This document shows, piece by piece, positions 41,440 to 49,441 of a DNA stretch of 57,755 nt. The position numbers and the translations under genes were made by a program. How positions within the stretch are numbered: the stretch's first letter is position 1; each line of letters opens with the position of its first letter. Source of the DNA: a virus; IMG/VR virus record IMGVR_UViG_3300009183_000110, positions 1 to 57,755 of that record; one strand, given 5' to 3'. Under the pieces are notes generated by a model that saw only the letters and a program-made list of their open reading frames with translations, was not told where the DNA came from and made no database searches.

Positions 41440-41756
41440 TGTCAATAGATAAGTCCCCTACCGAGACATACCCAATGCGATTGCTGAAAGTGGGTGACAC
41501 ATTCACTCCTAGCAGTGGCAGTAATCCTGTCACCATTCTCGCTTGCTGGCTCTCTCGCCCGTCTGACATTGACGCTTACGCCGTGTGGGTTGTTCTCTGT
41601 CTCTTGCCACACAACACGCTTCACCCGTTCGCAGTGTGGAACGCCGTAGACCGTCCCGAAGGTTGGCACATGGAGAATGGTGATTACCGTGAAACCGTTA
41701 CTGAGGCTACTGCTCAATACGAGAGGCGTGGTGGGCATTATCTCCTGACCGAGTGA
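41439..41756 (+). CDS. Hypothetical protein, 105 aa
   Basis: ATG at 41439 overlaps the upstream TAA; motif A encodes residues 3-5 (MSIDKSPT). Pro/Trp-rich (CWLSRPSDIDAYAVWVVLCLLPHNTLHPFAVW). Followed at 41759 by minus motif A, so this two-gene cassette (40923-41768) has inverted motif A ends. Confidence 0.65.
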   Translation: MSIDKSPTETYPMRLLKVGDTFTPSSGSNPVTILACWLSRPSDIDAYAVWVVLCLLPHNTLHPFAVWNAVDRPEGWHMENGDYRETVTEATAQYERRGGHYLLTE

Positions 41757-41837
41757 CCACTTATCTATTCAGTAGTCTCCCTTGCGCTCGGCAGGGGAGA
41801 TTGCTCTATGTAATAGATAAGTCCCATCTTCTCCATT

Positions 41838-41871
41838 GGAGCCCCGCCTGCGCTGGTCCGTCCGGGGCTCT
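41838..41871. terminator. GGAGCCCCG hairpin
   Basis: GGAGCCCCG pairs with CCGGGGCTC, followed by TTTC. Confidence 0.5.
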
Positions 41872-42000
41872 TTCGGAACAGGGCAAAAATCTGGGGGGTC
41901 GGGATAAAAAAGTTGATTTTTTGCGAATTCGTCGGTCGAGCTGGGGGTCGCGATAAAAAAGTCGCCGTTAGCAATTGACGGTGGTGGATGAGTCTGCTGA

Positions 42001-42029
42001 TTGACTTTTCGGATAAATCTATCTACACT
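42001..42029 (+). promoter_or_regulatory. TTGACT-17-TACACT promoter, leaderless
   Basis: TTGACT (42001-42006), 17 bp containing GGATAAATCTATC, TACACT (42024-42029). ATG at 42037 lies 7 bases after the -10, so likely leaderless. Confidence 0.6.
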
Positions 42030-42036
42030 AAAAAAC

Positions 42037-42348
42037 ATGACTGACCTAAACATAGAAGAAATCTTTGACAGCGTTCCTGACGAACTGCGCCCTGACAAGA
42101 TGGGGTACAGGTTTGCTCTACAAGAGGAGAGCGAACATGACCGAGGGATTTACTGGAAGGCAGTTGTCTCACGCAATGGTGTGGAGTTCCTGACCGTGTA
42201 CAACATGGGAGAAGGTGGGTGCAACCGTTACACGGAGACGAACGAGTTGATGTTCTCGGACTTCCAGTTCCTAGCCTCGGACGCATTTCCGTCAATGTCA
42301 GAGCCGTTGGACATTCTCGTACTGTGGCTTGACTACCTCTGTTCATGA
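42037..42348 (+). CDS. Hypothetical protein, 103 aa
   Basis: No Shine-Dalgarno; the -10 of the 42001 promoter ends 7 bases upstream, so leaderless. Beta-rich protein (IYWKAVVSRNGVEFLTVYNMGEGG). TGA abuts motif A (42349). No family. Confidence 0.6.
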   Translation: MTDLNIEEIFDSVPDELRPDKMGYRFALQEESEHDRGIYWKAVVSRNGVEFLTVYNMGEGGCNRYTETNELMFSDFQFLASDAFPSMSEPLDILVLWLDYLCS

Positions 42349-42363
42349 ATAGATAAGTCCCCC

Positions 42364-42392
42364 TTGTAGTTCCGTACCTCTTGTGGTACAGT
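42364..42392 (+). promoter_or_regulatory. TTGTAG-family promoter
   Basis: TTGTAG, 17 bp, TACAGT; motif A (42349) is 5 bp upstream. Confidence 0.85.
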
Positions 42393-42423
42393 GAAGGCGA
42401 AGCCAACCACAAAGGGGAAAGTA

Positions 42424-42639
42424 ATGGCAACAAAAGAATACGAAATAATCGCTCTGCTGACAAAGCAGGAAAAGATTGGTCTTGCCGAGTGGACAGAAGA
42501 TACCACCGTAGAAGCCAAGAGCCTAAAAGAAGCAGGCAAAATGGCTAGAACATTCGGCAGGAATGTTGCAGGCTTGGCAGGAGCCAAGTTGGAAGATGCT
42601 TACGCTATTGACATGGAAACAGGAGAACACTCAGAATGA
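42424..42639 (+). CDS. Hypothetical protein, 71 aa
   Basis: AAAGGGGAAAG upstream. First of a five-gene unit (42424-43635). Helical (AKSLKEAGKMARTFGRNVAGLAG). ATGA overlap with next. Confidence 0.65.
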   Translation: MATKEYEIIALLTKQEKIGLAEWTEDTTVEAKSLKEAGKMARTFGRNVAGLAGAKLEDAYAIDMETGEHSE

Positions 42640-42863
42640 GTACAGATACAAAATACCCACACATCAACATTCCACTAGTAGGAGAGGACGGCAACGCCTT
42701 CTCCATACTTGGGCGTGTGCAGAGAATTGCTCGGCGAGCAGGATTGACTGCCGATGAGATAGAGGCGTTTCGTGCCGAAGCAACATCGGGCGATTACGAT
42801 AACCTGCTTCTAACAGTGATGCGCTGGTTCTCCGTGGACAGCGACTATGAAGATGAGGAATAG
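42636..42863 (+). CDS. Conserved phage protein, 75 aa
   Basis: INIPLVGEDGNAFSILGRVQRIARRAG...SGDYDNLLLTVMRWF is a pattern I recognise from many actinophages. TAG lies in motif A (42860); the next gene's GTG follows in the same element (TAGATAAGTG). Confidence 0.8.
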   Translation: MSTDTKYPHINIPLVGEDGNAFSILGRVQRIARRAGLTADEIEAFRAEATSGDYDNLLLTVMRWFSVDSDYEDEE

Positions 42864-42867
42864 ATAA

Positions 42868-43083
42868 GTGGCTCTTTACGAAGTAACAGCAATAGTTGGA
42901 CCAGCAACAGTAAGGGAAGTGCTGAGCATTGACTCGGCAAATCTTTCTACGGAAGAAGTTGCGAACCTTGCGATGGAAGTTGTACTGGACAGATGGAAAG
43001 CATCGTTTGGTGTAGATTTCTCAAAAATTGCAGACACGATTTCATCGCACGTAGCAGAGGAAGTACAAAATGACGAAAACTAG
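42868..43083 (+). CDS. Hypothetical protein, 71 aa
   Basis: GTG start is the tail of motif A (ATAAGTGGC), which thus supplies stop and start at once. Alpha/beta (YEVTAIVGPATVREVLSI). No Shine-Dalgarno; translation by coupling. Confidence 0.6.
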   Translation: MALYEVTAIVGPATVREVLSIDSANLSTEEVANLAMEVVLDRWKASFGVDFSKIADTISSHVAEEVQNDEN

Positions 43084-43315
43084 CAAATACGCAGTTGATG
43101 AAATCCTATGGGAAAACTATTACAGCATTGGCGTTAGTCGTGCTGGCGCAATGGCGAACATTTGGTGTGACTACGAGAACGGAATGATGTTCCCGTGGGC
43201 TAACGAGGAATGGGGCATTACCGAAAAAGAACTGCTGGAATCCATTGCACGATTGACTATTGCCCTGATTGGTACCGACCTGACCGAACAGTTCAGCGTT
43301 TGGCGAAGGGCATGA
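43070..43315 (+). CDS. Hypothetical protein, 81 aa
   Basis: Overlaps the previous gene by 14 bases. Aromatic-rich (ILWENYYSIGVSRAGAMANIWCDYENG). No family. Confidence 0.6.
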   Translation: MTKTSKYAVDEILWENYYSIGVSRAGAMANIWCDYENGMMFPWANEEWGITEKELLESIARLTIALIGTDLTEQFSVWRRA

Positions 43316-43317
43316 GA

Positions 43318-43635
43318 ATGGTAATAGATAAGTCATTCGCCCACATTTGGTCTTTGATAAAGACTCTCTTTCTGATGATGACAAAAAAAAAGTTTATTGG
43401 AGCGCAGTGCCAGATAAAGCCACAGAGGTCTTATGGCTCTTATGAGGGATACGAGAACATGTACATCTCGTTCTCACCCAAGCCCGAGCGTGGATTCTTT
43501 GATAGCCACGGCGTTCCGTTGGAAGATGTGTTCACGCACCTTACCGATGTCAAGGAACTACTGCACTACATGACACACCGTCACGCTTACGGCTGGTACA
43601 TCCACTCGGCACAACTCGTAACTCTCCCTATGTAA
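43318..43635 (+). CDS. Hypothetical protein, 105 aa
   Basis: ATG in ATGGTAATAGATAAGT (as at 37959), so residues 2-5 are VIDK. An alternative ATG at 43375 (MTKKKFIGAQ) has GATGAT upstream and is possible. Ends LVTLPM-TAA abutting motif A (43635). Confidence 0.55.
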   Translation: MVIDKSFAHIWSLIKTLFLMMTKKKFIGAQCQIKPQRSYGSYEGYENMYISFSPKPERGFFDSHGVPLEDVFTHLTDVKELLHYMTHRHAYGWYIHSAQLVTLPM

Positions 43636-43657
43636 TAGATAAGTCCTTTTCCCAAAA

Positions 43658-43691
43658 GAGCCCCGGGGCGAACCAAACTGGTCGGGGCTCC
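43658..43691. terminator. GAGCCCCG hairpin
   Basis: GAGCCCCG pairs with CGGGGCTC; followed by motif B (43730 and 43760). Confidence 0.5.
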
Positions 43692-43830
43692 TTCGGAACA
43701 CGGCGAAAAAGAGAAAAAATCGGCGCATGGGGGGTAGAGATAGAAAAGTCAAAAATCTTGGGGGATGAGATAGAAAACTTTTGCTCGTTAGTCAATGACG
43801 GTGGTGGATGAGTAATAGATAAGTCCCCCC

Positions 43831-43859
43831 GAGTAGTTCTGAACCTGTGCTGGTACGCT
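43831..43859 (+). promoter_or_regulatory. TTGTAG-family promoter
   Basis: GAGTAG, 17 bp, TACGCT; motif A (43815) is 6 bp upstream, and it is directly after motif C (43796). Confidence 0.7.
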
Positions 43860-43893
43860 CATTGCATACCACCACTAACCCGAAAGGACTACC

Positions 43894-44550
43894 ATGCCAA
43901 ACTGGTGCTTCTCAAACCTTGTTGTTGCAGGGAACAAAACAGAAACTCGTAAGTTTCTCAAAGCAATCTCAATGCCCGAAGATTATGATGAACTAGGGCG
44001 CAAGATAAACGCTCACTATGACATGAACCATCTAGTACCTATCCCTGACGAGAGTGAATGGGTGGACAAACTTGATTCTTTCTTTGGTGGCGCACTTGGC
44101 GTGTGGGGAAGCAAGTGGGGTGCTTGTGACATAGAGATTGACGATAAAGATTCGTACCCACTACATCTGCGCTACACGAGCGCATGGAGTCCATGTGACA
44201 AGTTGATTGAGAACATCAGCAAGCAGTTCCCTAAATTGGTATTTGGGTACAGTTGCACAGAAGAAGCAGATTTCTACGCTGGTTGGGAACTTTACTGTGA
44301 CGGCGAAAAGATTGCAGAGGACATGTGTGACATGACGCAACCACCTGAACTGATACAGATGTACGAAAAAGCGTCAGAATCAGGGCTTGACGAGTTGTAT
44401 GACGAGTTCTACGAAGCACAAAGTGAATGGCGCAATCTCATCACTGACCAGCATGACATAGATTTGGATGCCACTATCAGGGAGTATGTGGCATGGAGAA
44501 GGGGAAATAAAAGGAGAAAGGTGTTTCAGAGTTTCATTCCGTCATTCTGA
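43894..44550 (+). CDS. DUF1281/Api92-like ferredoxin-fold protein
   Basis: 218 residues starting MPNWCFSNLVVAGN, with GVWGSKWGACDIEIDD and HLRYTSAWSPCDKLIENISKQFP, diagnostic of the phage Api92-like/YubB family. Role unknown; members occur in phages and mobile elements. CGAAAGGA before ATG. Confidence 0.8.
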   Translation: MPNWCFSNLVVAGNKTETRKFLKAISMPEDYDELGRKINAHYDMNHLVPIPDESEWVDKLDSFFGGALGVWGSKWGACDIEIDDKDSYPLHLRYTSAWSPCDKLIENISKQFPKLVFGYSCTEEADFYAGWELYCDGEKIAEDMCDMTQPPELIQMYEKASESGLDELYDEFYEAQSEWRNLITDQHDIDLDATIREYVAWRRGNKRRKVFQSFIPSF

Positions 44551-44584
44551 ACTAAATAGATAAGTCCCCAAGAGAGGAAACAAC

Positions 44585-44791
44585 ATGGGAAACGCAACAG
44601 AAGTAATTGCCACACGGCTAAAAACTGAAAGAAAAGAAAGAGGCTGGTCACAAGAGGAACTAGCAAAGCGAGCAGGGCTGGAACGAAAAACGGTGAACCG
44701 TATTGAGAACCAACATTATTCGCCGAGCGTGGACACTCTTGTCTCGCTAAGTGACGCACTAAGTCTCCCCATTCAGGGGTTGCTTGGATAG
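44585..44791 (+). CDS. XRE-family HTH regulator, 68 aa
   Basis: ATG after GAGAGGAAAC. TRLKTERKERGWSQEELAKRAGLERKTVNRIEN is a typical Cro/CI-like HTH; no C-terminal domain. It lies directly upstream of a TTGTAG promoter (44792, overlaps its stop). Candidate binder of motif A or the promoter operator (inference). Confidence 0.85.
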   Translation: MGNATEVIATRLKTERKERGWSQEELAKRAGLERKTVNRIENQHYSPSVDTLVSLSDALSLPIQGLLG

Positions 44792-44820
44792 TTGTAGTTC
44801 TGTACCTGTACTGGTACGAT
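44792..44820 (+). promoter_or_regulatory. TTGTAG-family promoter
   Basis: TTGTAG, 17 bp, TACGAT. No motif A directly upstream; begins at the stop of the XRE gene. Confidence 0.8.
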
Positions 44821-44851
44821 GACTGCACACCTACCAACAAGGAGAAAGCCA

Positions 44852-45520
44852 ATGGCTATCAACGAAACCATTTCAGAAGAAATGTCAAAAATAATGCTGG
44901 ATGTTCTTGACCGTACTAAGTACGCCAAAGAGCAAATGTGCAAAGACGAGGGGATGACAGACACTCCCCCACTCATGCTCGTTGCTTACAAGAGCGATGA
45001 CGAAGATGCAGTTGAGTATCAGGAAGAAAACGAATTATCTTCTCCATACAAGATTGCAATGATTCCACTCATTCACCGTGAAGATGTATTAGAGGCGTAC
45101 GAAGATGTAGTCAAGGCTATGCCTATCCGTGAGTTCTCTTTCCTCTTTCTCTGTGTAGAGGGTTTCTGCCGTAGTGCAGACACATCAGAAGAAATTGACT
45201 TTGAGCGTGGCGAAATGCAGAAAGACTTTTCAGAGAATCCTTTTTCAGAAGTCCGTGAAGCAATCGTTGTTACTGGCATGGACTGGGATGGTTCGTTGAT
45301 TGGTAGTGCTACTCAAATGTATCGCTACGATGACTTTGGAGTTCCTGTGTATTCGGAAGAAGATTACATGGCAGATGTAAGCGAAGTAAAAGAAGGTCAG
45401 GAGTACGGACGCATGGTTGAGGCTATGGGTGCTACCACTGCCTACATGAAACTCGCCGTAGTTGCTCACCGTTACCACGACCTACTTGGTAACGCTAAGA
45501 AAAAGAAAGATGAGGAATAG
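44852..45520 (+). CDS. Hypothetical protein, 222 aa
   Basis: ATG chosen for AAGGAG upstream. Acidic helical-beta mix (HREDVLEAYEDVVKAMPIREFSFLFLCVEG). TAG in motif A (45517). No family. Confidence 0.65.
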   Translation: MAINETISEEMSKIMLDVLDRTKYAKEQMCKDEGMTDTPPLMLVAYKSDDEDAVEYQEENELSSPYKIAMIPLIHREDVLEAYEDVVKAMPIREFSFLFLCVEGFCRSADTSEEIDFERGEMQKDFSENPFSEVREAIVVTGMDWDGSLIGSATQMYRYDDFGVPVYSEEDYMADVSEVKEGQEYGRMVEAMGATTAYMKLAVVAHRYHDLLGNAKKKKDEE

Positions 45521-45524
45521 ATAA

Positions 45525-45764
45525 GTGTCTGAGCCAAAAACAATCACAGTAACTCGCACCAATACTGTCACATTTGATGTGGCAGAAACGGCAAAGCGAT
45601 TCAGAGAGGACAACGATGAGAAGCCCGACTTTGATGACATCATGGAAATGATTATGTTGGAAGCCGATGAATACTTTGACGACTGTGCAGGAGAGGGAAA
45701 GAAGAAGTACACCGATGAAGAAGGCAACGAACTTGACATGGTTATTTACGGGTACGCAGAATGA
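45525..45764 (+). CDS. Acidic hypothetical protein, 79 aa
   Basis: GTG start is the tail of motif A (ATAAGTGTC), as at 42868. Contains TITVTRTNTVTFDVAETAKRFRE. ATGA overlap with next gene. Confidence 0.6.
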   Translation: MSEPKTITVTRTNTVTFDVAETAKRFREDNDEKPDFDDIMEMIMLEADEYFDDCAGEGKKKYTDEEGNELDMVIYGYAE

Positions 45765-45919
45765 GTGAAGAATCTGTAATAGATAAGTCACCAATCGTCT
45801 TGTTGATTGACAAAGCAATCTCCCACTGTTCAGGCAGAGACATTGTTTCGTCATTAGAAATGACAGATTTTCTATTAGACATGCGAATCATCGCGTTACA
45901 AGAGAAAGAGCCAGCATGA
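45761..45919 (+). CDS. Hypothetical protein, 52 aa
   Basis: ATG overlaps the previous TGA. Motif A in frame (SVIDKSPI, 45779). Ends in ATGA with the next gene. Helical; no family. Confidence 0.55.
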   Translation: MSEESVIDKSPIVLLIDKAISHCSGRDIVSSLEMTDFLLDMRIIALQEKEPA

Positions 45920-46125
45920 TAGATAAGTTGTCAGCAGGACTAGAAGCACTTATTGGCAGGAGAATCAGGCTGATTTACACATCTGACATTCACACCAAAC
46001 TATCCAAAGGAGATGAAGGGGTCATTACCGACTTTGATTCACTAGGAACAATGTTTGTGCAGTGGGATAGTGGGTCTAGTCTCGGACTAATCAAGGGAGA
46101 GGACAGTTGGGTTGTTATTGACTAA
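45916..46125 (+). CDS. DUF4314 protein, 69 aa
   Basis: ATG fused to motif A (ATGATAGATAAGTTG). RIRLIYTSDIHTKLSKGDEGVITDFDSLGTMFVQWDSGSSLGLI matches the KOW-like DUF4314 of phages. Downstream minus motif A (46137) closes the unit. Confidence 0.8.
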   Translation: MIDKLSAGLEALIGRRIRLIYTSDIHTKLSKGDEGVITDFDSLGTMFVQWDSGSSLGLIKGEDSWVVID

Positions 46126-46205
46126 CAGCCCAACTTACTTATCTATCAAAAAAACGATTTTTTAGAAAAAAACTAAACGGTAGAAACTGCAAAAAAAAGG
46201 AAAAA

Positions 46206-46688
46206 ATGCAAACTATTACAGATGACCTAATCAAAGAAGTACACAAAGAACATTGGGCAGTGCTTCTCAAAAAATACAAAAACGCAACAGCAGTTCCGTT
46301 CTCGGAAGTTTCTTATGTTTCTGAAATAAACAGAGGACTTTATGTATTGCAGATTTGGCAACGAGAAGGTGGACAGCGTGTACCACAATCGTACCTAAGT
46401 ACATACTCGGTGCAGGCAGAAGTATCAAAGTACCTTCTATCAACATTCATCGGACTATCTGACGCACAGGTAGAAGTAGAACGCACAGAGAAGCGCAAAG
46501 ATAAGTGGTCAGCATTTGAGCAGTGGTCAAGCGAACATCAGGCAGAGCAATTTACATCTGACCAACTCACAGAACAATCAGGATTCTCTTACCAGACAAC
46601 TTTGACCTACCTCAAAGAATCTCCATTATTTCGCAAAATCAAAAATGGACTATGGGAAGTTCTTATGGTTCCCAAACGAGAAAAATAA
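46206..46688 (+). CDS. Hypothetical protein with winged-helix-like C-terminus, 160 aa
   Basis: AAAAAGGA before ATG. C-terminal part (FTSDQLTEQSGFSYQTTLTYLKES..., IKNGLWEVL) resembles a winged helix. N-terminal half alpha/beta. Possible DNA-binding; weak. Confidence 0.6.
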   Translation: MQTITDDLIKEVHKEHWAVLLKKYKNATAVPFSEVSYVSEINRGLYVLQIWQREGGQRVPQSYLSTYSVQAEVSKYLLSTFIGLSDAQVEVERTEKRKDKWSAFEQWSSEHQAEQFTSDQLTEQSGFSYQTTLTYLKESPLFRKIKNGLWEVLMVPKREK

Positions 46689-46722
46689 AACTATCTGTAA
46701 TAGATAAGTCCCCTTTCCCATA

Positions 46723-46757
46723 GGAGCCCCGGCACTGCTCGGCAACATCGGGGCTCC
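46723..46757. terminator. GGAGCCCCG hairpin
   Basis: GGAGCCCCG pairs with CGGGGCTCC; motif A (46700) before, motif B (46784) after. Confidence 0.5.
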
Positions 46758-46913
46758 AACGCAGAAGGGCGTGTGGCGAGCATGGGGGTAGAGATAAAAA
46801 AGTTTGCGCTGGCGCACTCGCTCGCTCGCTTGCCCACAAGTGGAGAGTGAATAGATAAGTGGTGCGCTTCTGATACTGAATAGATAAGTCTCTACTGAAT
46901 AGATAAGTCAGGT

Positions 46914-46942
46914 TTGTAGGTCTGTACCTACGCTGGTATGGT
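46914..46942 (+). promoter_or_regulatory. TTGTAG-family promoter
   Basis: TTGTAG, 17 bp, TATGGT, with GTAGGT-CTGT-ACCTAC. Three motif A copies (46851, 46880, 46899) lie upstream, the last by 5 bp. Confidence 0.85.
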
Positions 46943-46977
46943 GTGTTCACCACTCACCAACAACAAGGAGAATAGAG

Positions 46978-47703
46978 ATGGAATCAACAACAACGGAAAG
47001 CCTGCCTCAGTGCTGGACTGACCTCAATGACGCTCTCAATGCAGGCATTGACCGAGTAATCCTGTTTGGACCTGCTGGAATCGGCAAGACCTACGCAGGT
47101 ATGACAATGGGCAATGTGGAAGCAGGCGCATACCGTCTTGTTTGCACAGAGGACATGACAAACATGGATGTAACTGGTGGCTTCATGCCAAGTAATAACG
47201 GTGGCTTCCAATGGCTTGACGGTTCTGCCCTCAAAGCATGGAACGGCAACGGCACAGTTGGCGCACGACTTATCGTGGACGAAATTGACAAGGCTGGTGG
47301 CGATGTGTTCGCAACACTTCTCGCCATGCTTGATTCACCTGAATCTGCTTCATTTGAGCATCCTGAAACTGGCTCGGTAGTCCGACCCAAAGAAGGCTTC
47401 TCTGCAATTATGACCACGAACATTGAGAACATGGGCGAATTGCCAACAGCACTCGCTGACCGTTTCCCAATCCGTATTCGTATCAACGAACCACACCCAC
47501 ACGCTCTGCTCGCATTGTCAAAGGATTTGCGTGGATACGCAATCCGTATGGCTGACGCTGGCGATGACCGTATCTCGTTGCGAGCATTTATGGCTCTTGA
47601 CAAGTTGCGTAAGAGCGTAGGCATGGAACGAGCATGCCAACTCACATTCGGCAAGCGAGCAAAGCAGATTCTTGACGCTATCGCAGTTGATTCGGTGGTC
47701 TAA
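46978..47703 (+). CDS. MoxR/CobS-like AAA+ ATPase
   Basis: 241 residues. Walker A GPAGIGKT, Walker B ARLIVDEIDKAGGD, sensor-1 IMTTNIENMGELPTALADRFP, typical of AAA_5 MoxR/CobS-type chaperones. Downstream protein has VWA and HExxH, the usual partner. Function: remodel a target with the VWA partner, target unknown. Confidence 0.9.
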   Translation: MESTTTESLPQCWTDLNDALNAGIDRVILFGPAGIGKTYAGMTMGNVEAGAYRLVCTEDMTNMDVTGGFMPSNNGGFQWLDGSALKAWNGNGTVGARLIVDEIDKAGGDVFATLLAMLDSPESASFEHPETGSVVRPKEGFSAIMTTNIENMGELPTALADRFPIRIRINEPHPHALLALSKDLRGYAIRMADAGDDRISLRAFMALDKLRKSVGMERACQLTFGKRAKQILDAIAVDSVV

Positions 47704-47705
47704 CC

Positions 47706-49253
47706 ATGAGTATCAAGCCAGCACGAAAGAGCGTTGGTAAGCCGTTCCCCTCGTCAATAGATAAGTCAGGGGGAACGGCGAAAGCCGAGCCAAACTTCAT
47801 CGGGCGCAAAGACTTAGCGCATGGACGATGGACAGTAGAAGAATGTCAAGCAGTCAGAGGCGAGCCAAGCACTGACCTGAATACTCGCACAATGTTCACA
47901 CCGTCACAGACGGACGAACTCGCTCGCTGTATTCGTGGGCATGAACTCATGCACTCAAAAGTTTCACCAAACTCTGAACAATTTGAGATGTGGGTTGCTC
48001 GTGAAATGGCTTCTGCTACTGCACTGACCGTTGTAGAGGAATTACGCATAAACATTCTTTGCCAAGAGGCAGGATTTGATGTGAAGAAGAATCTCGCTGA
48101 CGGTGGAGAACTCAATGACGGAGAACGCCTAGCGAAAACTGGAGATTGGGCTGGTGCAGTAACAGGTGCAATCGCAACTGCTGGCACTGCTGGACACAAG
48201 CAATTCCTGAACGGTATTCGCAGGCACAATCGTGCATGGGGTGACGCTCTGCTTGACATCAGCAAGCGAGCAGTCCGTGAGATGAAGAAAGCGCACAAGA
48301 CACGCTCTCTCGCCAACACAACAGAACATCACGGCATTGCGCCATACGGATTCGTTCACACAGAAAGAATCGCAGAATGGGTGGACAGGCTCGCTTCATT
48401 CCCACCACCAAAAGAGCGTGAGAAAGAAGGCAAGGCTGGTGCAGGTGCAAAGGGAATAGATAAGTCAGGCGAAGGCGAAGAAGGCGAGAAAGACCCTGCT
48501 ACGGCAGTCCATTCCAACGAAGGCGATTCAGAGGAAGGTGACAAGAAAGGTATTCCTCATCAGAGCATTACCCCAACATCACACAGTGGCACTGGCAAGT
48601 GGGCAGAACTACGCATTGAGCGTGTTCCTATGCCACGCTTACACGCTGGCACAATCGGCAAGAAGCGTGTTGCTACGAACATGGGGCGCAGACCACGCCG
48701 TATGCACCGTTACATGACTGACCCTGCAAAGCGAGTATTTGACAAGACCGTTCGTGGCAGTGGTGGCATGGTCATCATTGACGCAAGTGGTTCTATGTCA
48801 TTCACCAAAGAGCAGATTTGGCAGATTACAGATTTGGCAAAAGGCGCAACGGTGGCAATCTATTCAGACCGTCACAAAAAGAACGGTGCGAACATGTGGA
48901 TTATCGCTGATAAGGGACGAATGATTGAGACATTGGAGAACATTCCTTACGGACACGGAAACGGTGTTGATTATCCTGCAATCGTGTGGGGCGTAGAGAA
49001 TCGCCAGTATCGCAACACTCCTCTCGTTTGGATTACAGACGGTGGAGTGTGTGGCGAAGGTGATGGTTACACAGACCTGCTCGCTATGCAGTGCCTAACT
49101 TACGCAATGAAACACAACTACATTGTTGTGCCACACATTGAGGAAGCGATTGAGCAACTGTCCAACATGAACAAAGGCATAAAGCCAAAGAGCGTGTATC
49201 CGTCAATGTTCGTTCACACTTATCGTCAGCACATGGGCGTGAACATTCAGTAA
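47706..49253 (+). CDS. HExxH/VWA protein, partner of MoxR ATPase
   Basis: 515 residues. HELMH (79-83) is HExxH-like; MIDAS DASGS (359-363) with TDGG marks a CobT/VWA C-terminus. A Glu/Gly/Lys-rich linker separates them. Two motif A in frame: SSIDKSGG (47757) and KGIDKSGE (48456). TAA is followed by motif A (49253). MoxR-VWA pairs can be proteins for metallo-cofactor insertion or toxin-like defence; which is not visible. Confidence 0.85.
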   Translation: MSIKPARKSVGKPFPSSIDKSGGTAKAEPNFIGRKDLAHGRWTVEECQAVRGEPSTDLNTRTMFTPSQTDELARCIRGHELMHSKVSPNSEQFEMWVAREMASATALTVVEELRINILCQEAGFDVKKNLADGGELNDGERLAKTGDWAGAVTGAIATAGTAGHKQFLNGIRRHNRAWGDALLDISKRAVREMKKAHKTRSLANTTEHHGIAPYGFVHTERIAEWVDRLASFPPPKEREKEGKAGAGAKGIDKSGEGEEGEKDPATAVHSNEGDSEEGDKKGIPHQSITPTSHSGTGKWAELRIERVPMPRLHAGTIGKKRVATNMGRRPRRMHRYMTDPAKRVFDKTVRGSGGMVIIDASGSMSFTKEQIWQITDLAKGATVAIYSDRHKKNGANMWIIADKGRMIETLENIPYGHGNGVDYPAIVWGVENRQYRNTPLVWITDGGVCGEGDGYTDLLAMQCLTYAMKHNYIVVPHIEEAIEQLSNMNKGIKPKSVYPSMFVHTYRQHMGVNIQ

Positions 49254-49441
49254 TAGATAAGTCCCTGCCTCTGTTGGTTTCTTGGTTGTTCCCAACAGAG
49301 GCACTGGTGCTAGTGTCTCTCGGTAATCGTGTTTCTCCTTTGGTGGGTACTACACATTGCCGAGAGACATTGGCGTTTCACTTATCTATTCATGTACCAC
49401 ATCTGACACTTATCTATTACTAATCAAAAAAAGGATTTTTT

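Larger units (their letters stand above)
41757..42036. other. Regulatory gap
   Basis: Motif A (41759 minus, 41813 plus), GGAGCCCCG hairpin (41838-41871), two motif B (41894, 41943), motif C (41976) and a TTGACT-17-TACACT promoter (42001). Confidence 0.75.
29257..46803. repeat. Motif B, 20-bp GGGGGTCGTGATAAAAAAGT family
   Basis: Minus starts: 29257, 30193, 30681 (fused with A), 32336, 34205, 34977, 36973, 39308, 40211. Plus: 32453, 35094, 35803, 37094, 38523, 39416, 40335, 41894, 41943, 43730, 43760, 46784. GATAAAAAAGT resembles motif A. Always beside a GGAGCCCCG hairpin or promoter. Confidence 0.85.

Noticed and set aside
41988-42044. 18-codon leader peptide after motif C
   Set aside because: Starts in motif C and overlaps the 42001 promoter; the downstream gene appears leaderless, so translation is unlikely.
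28107-46757. GGAGCCCCG hairpins as ordinary Rho-independent terminators
   Set aside because: Most lack a T run after the stem; only 14216, 30847 and 40010 have one, so I call the others hairpins with unproven function.
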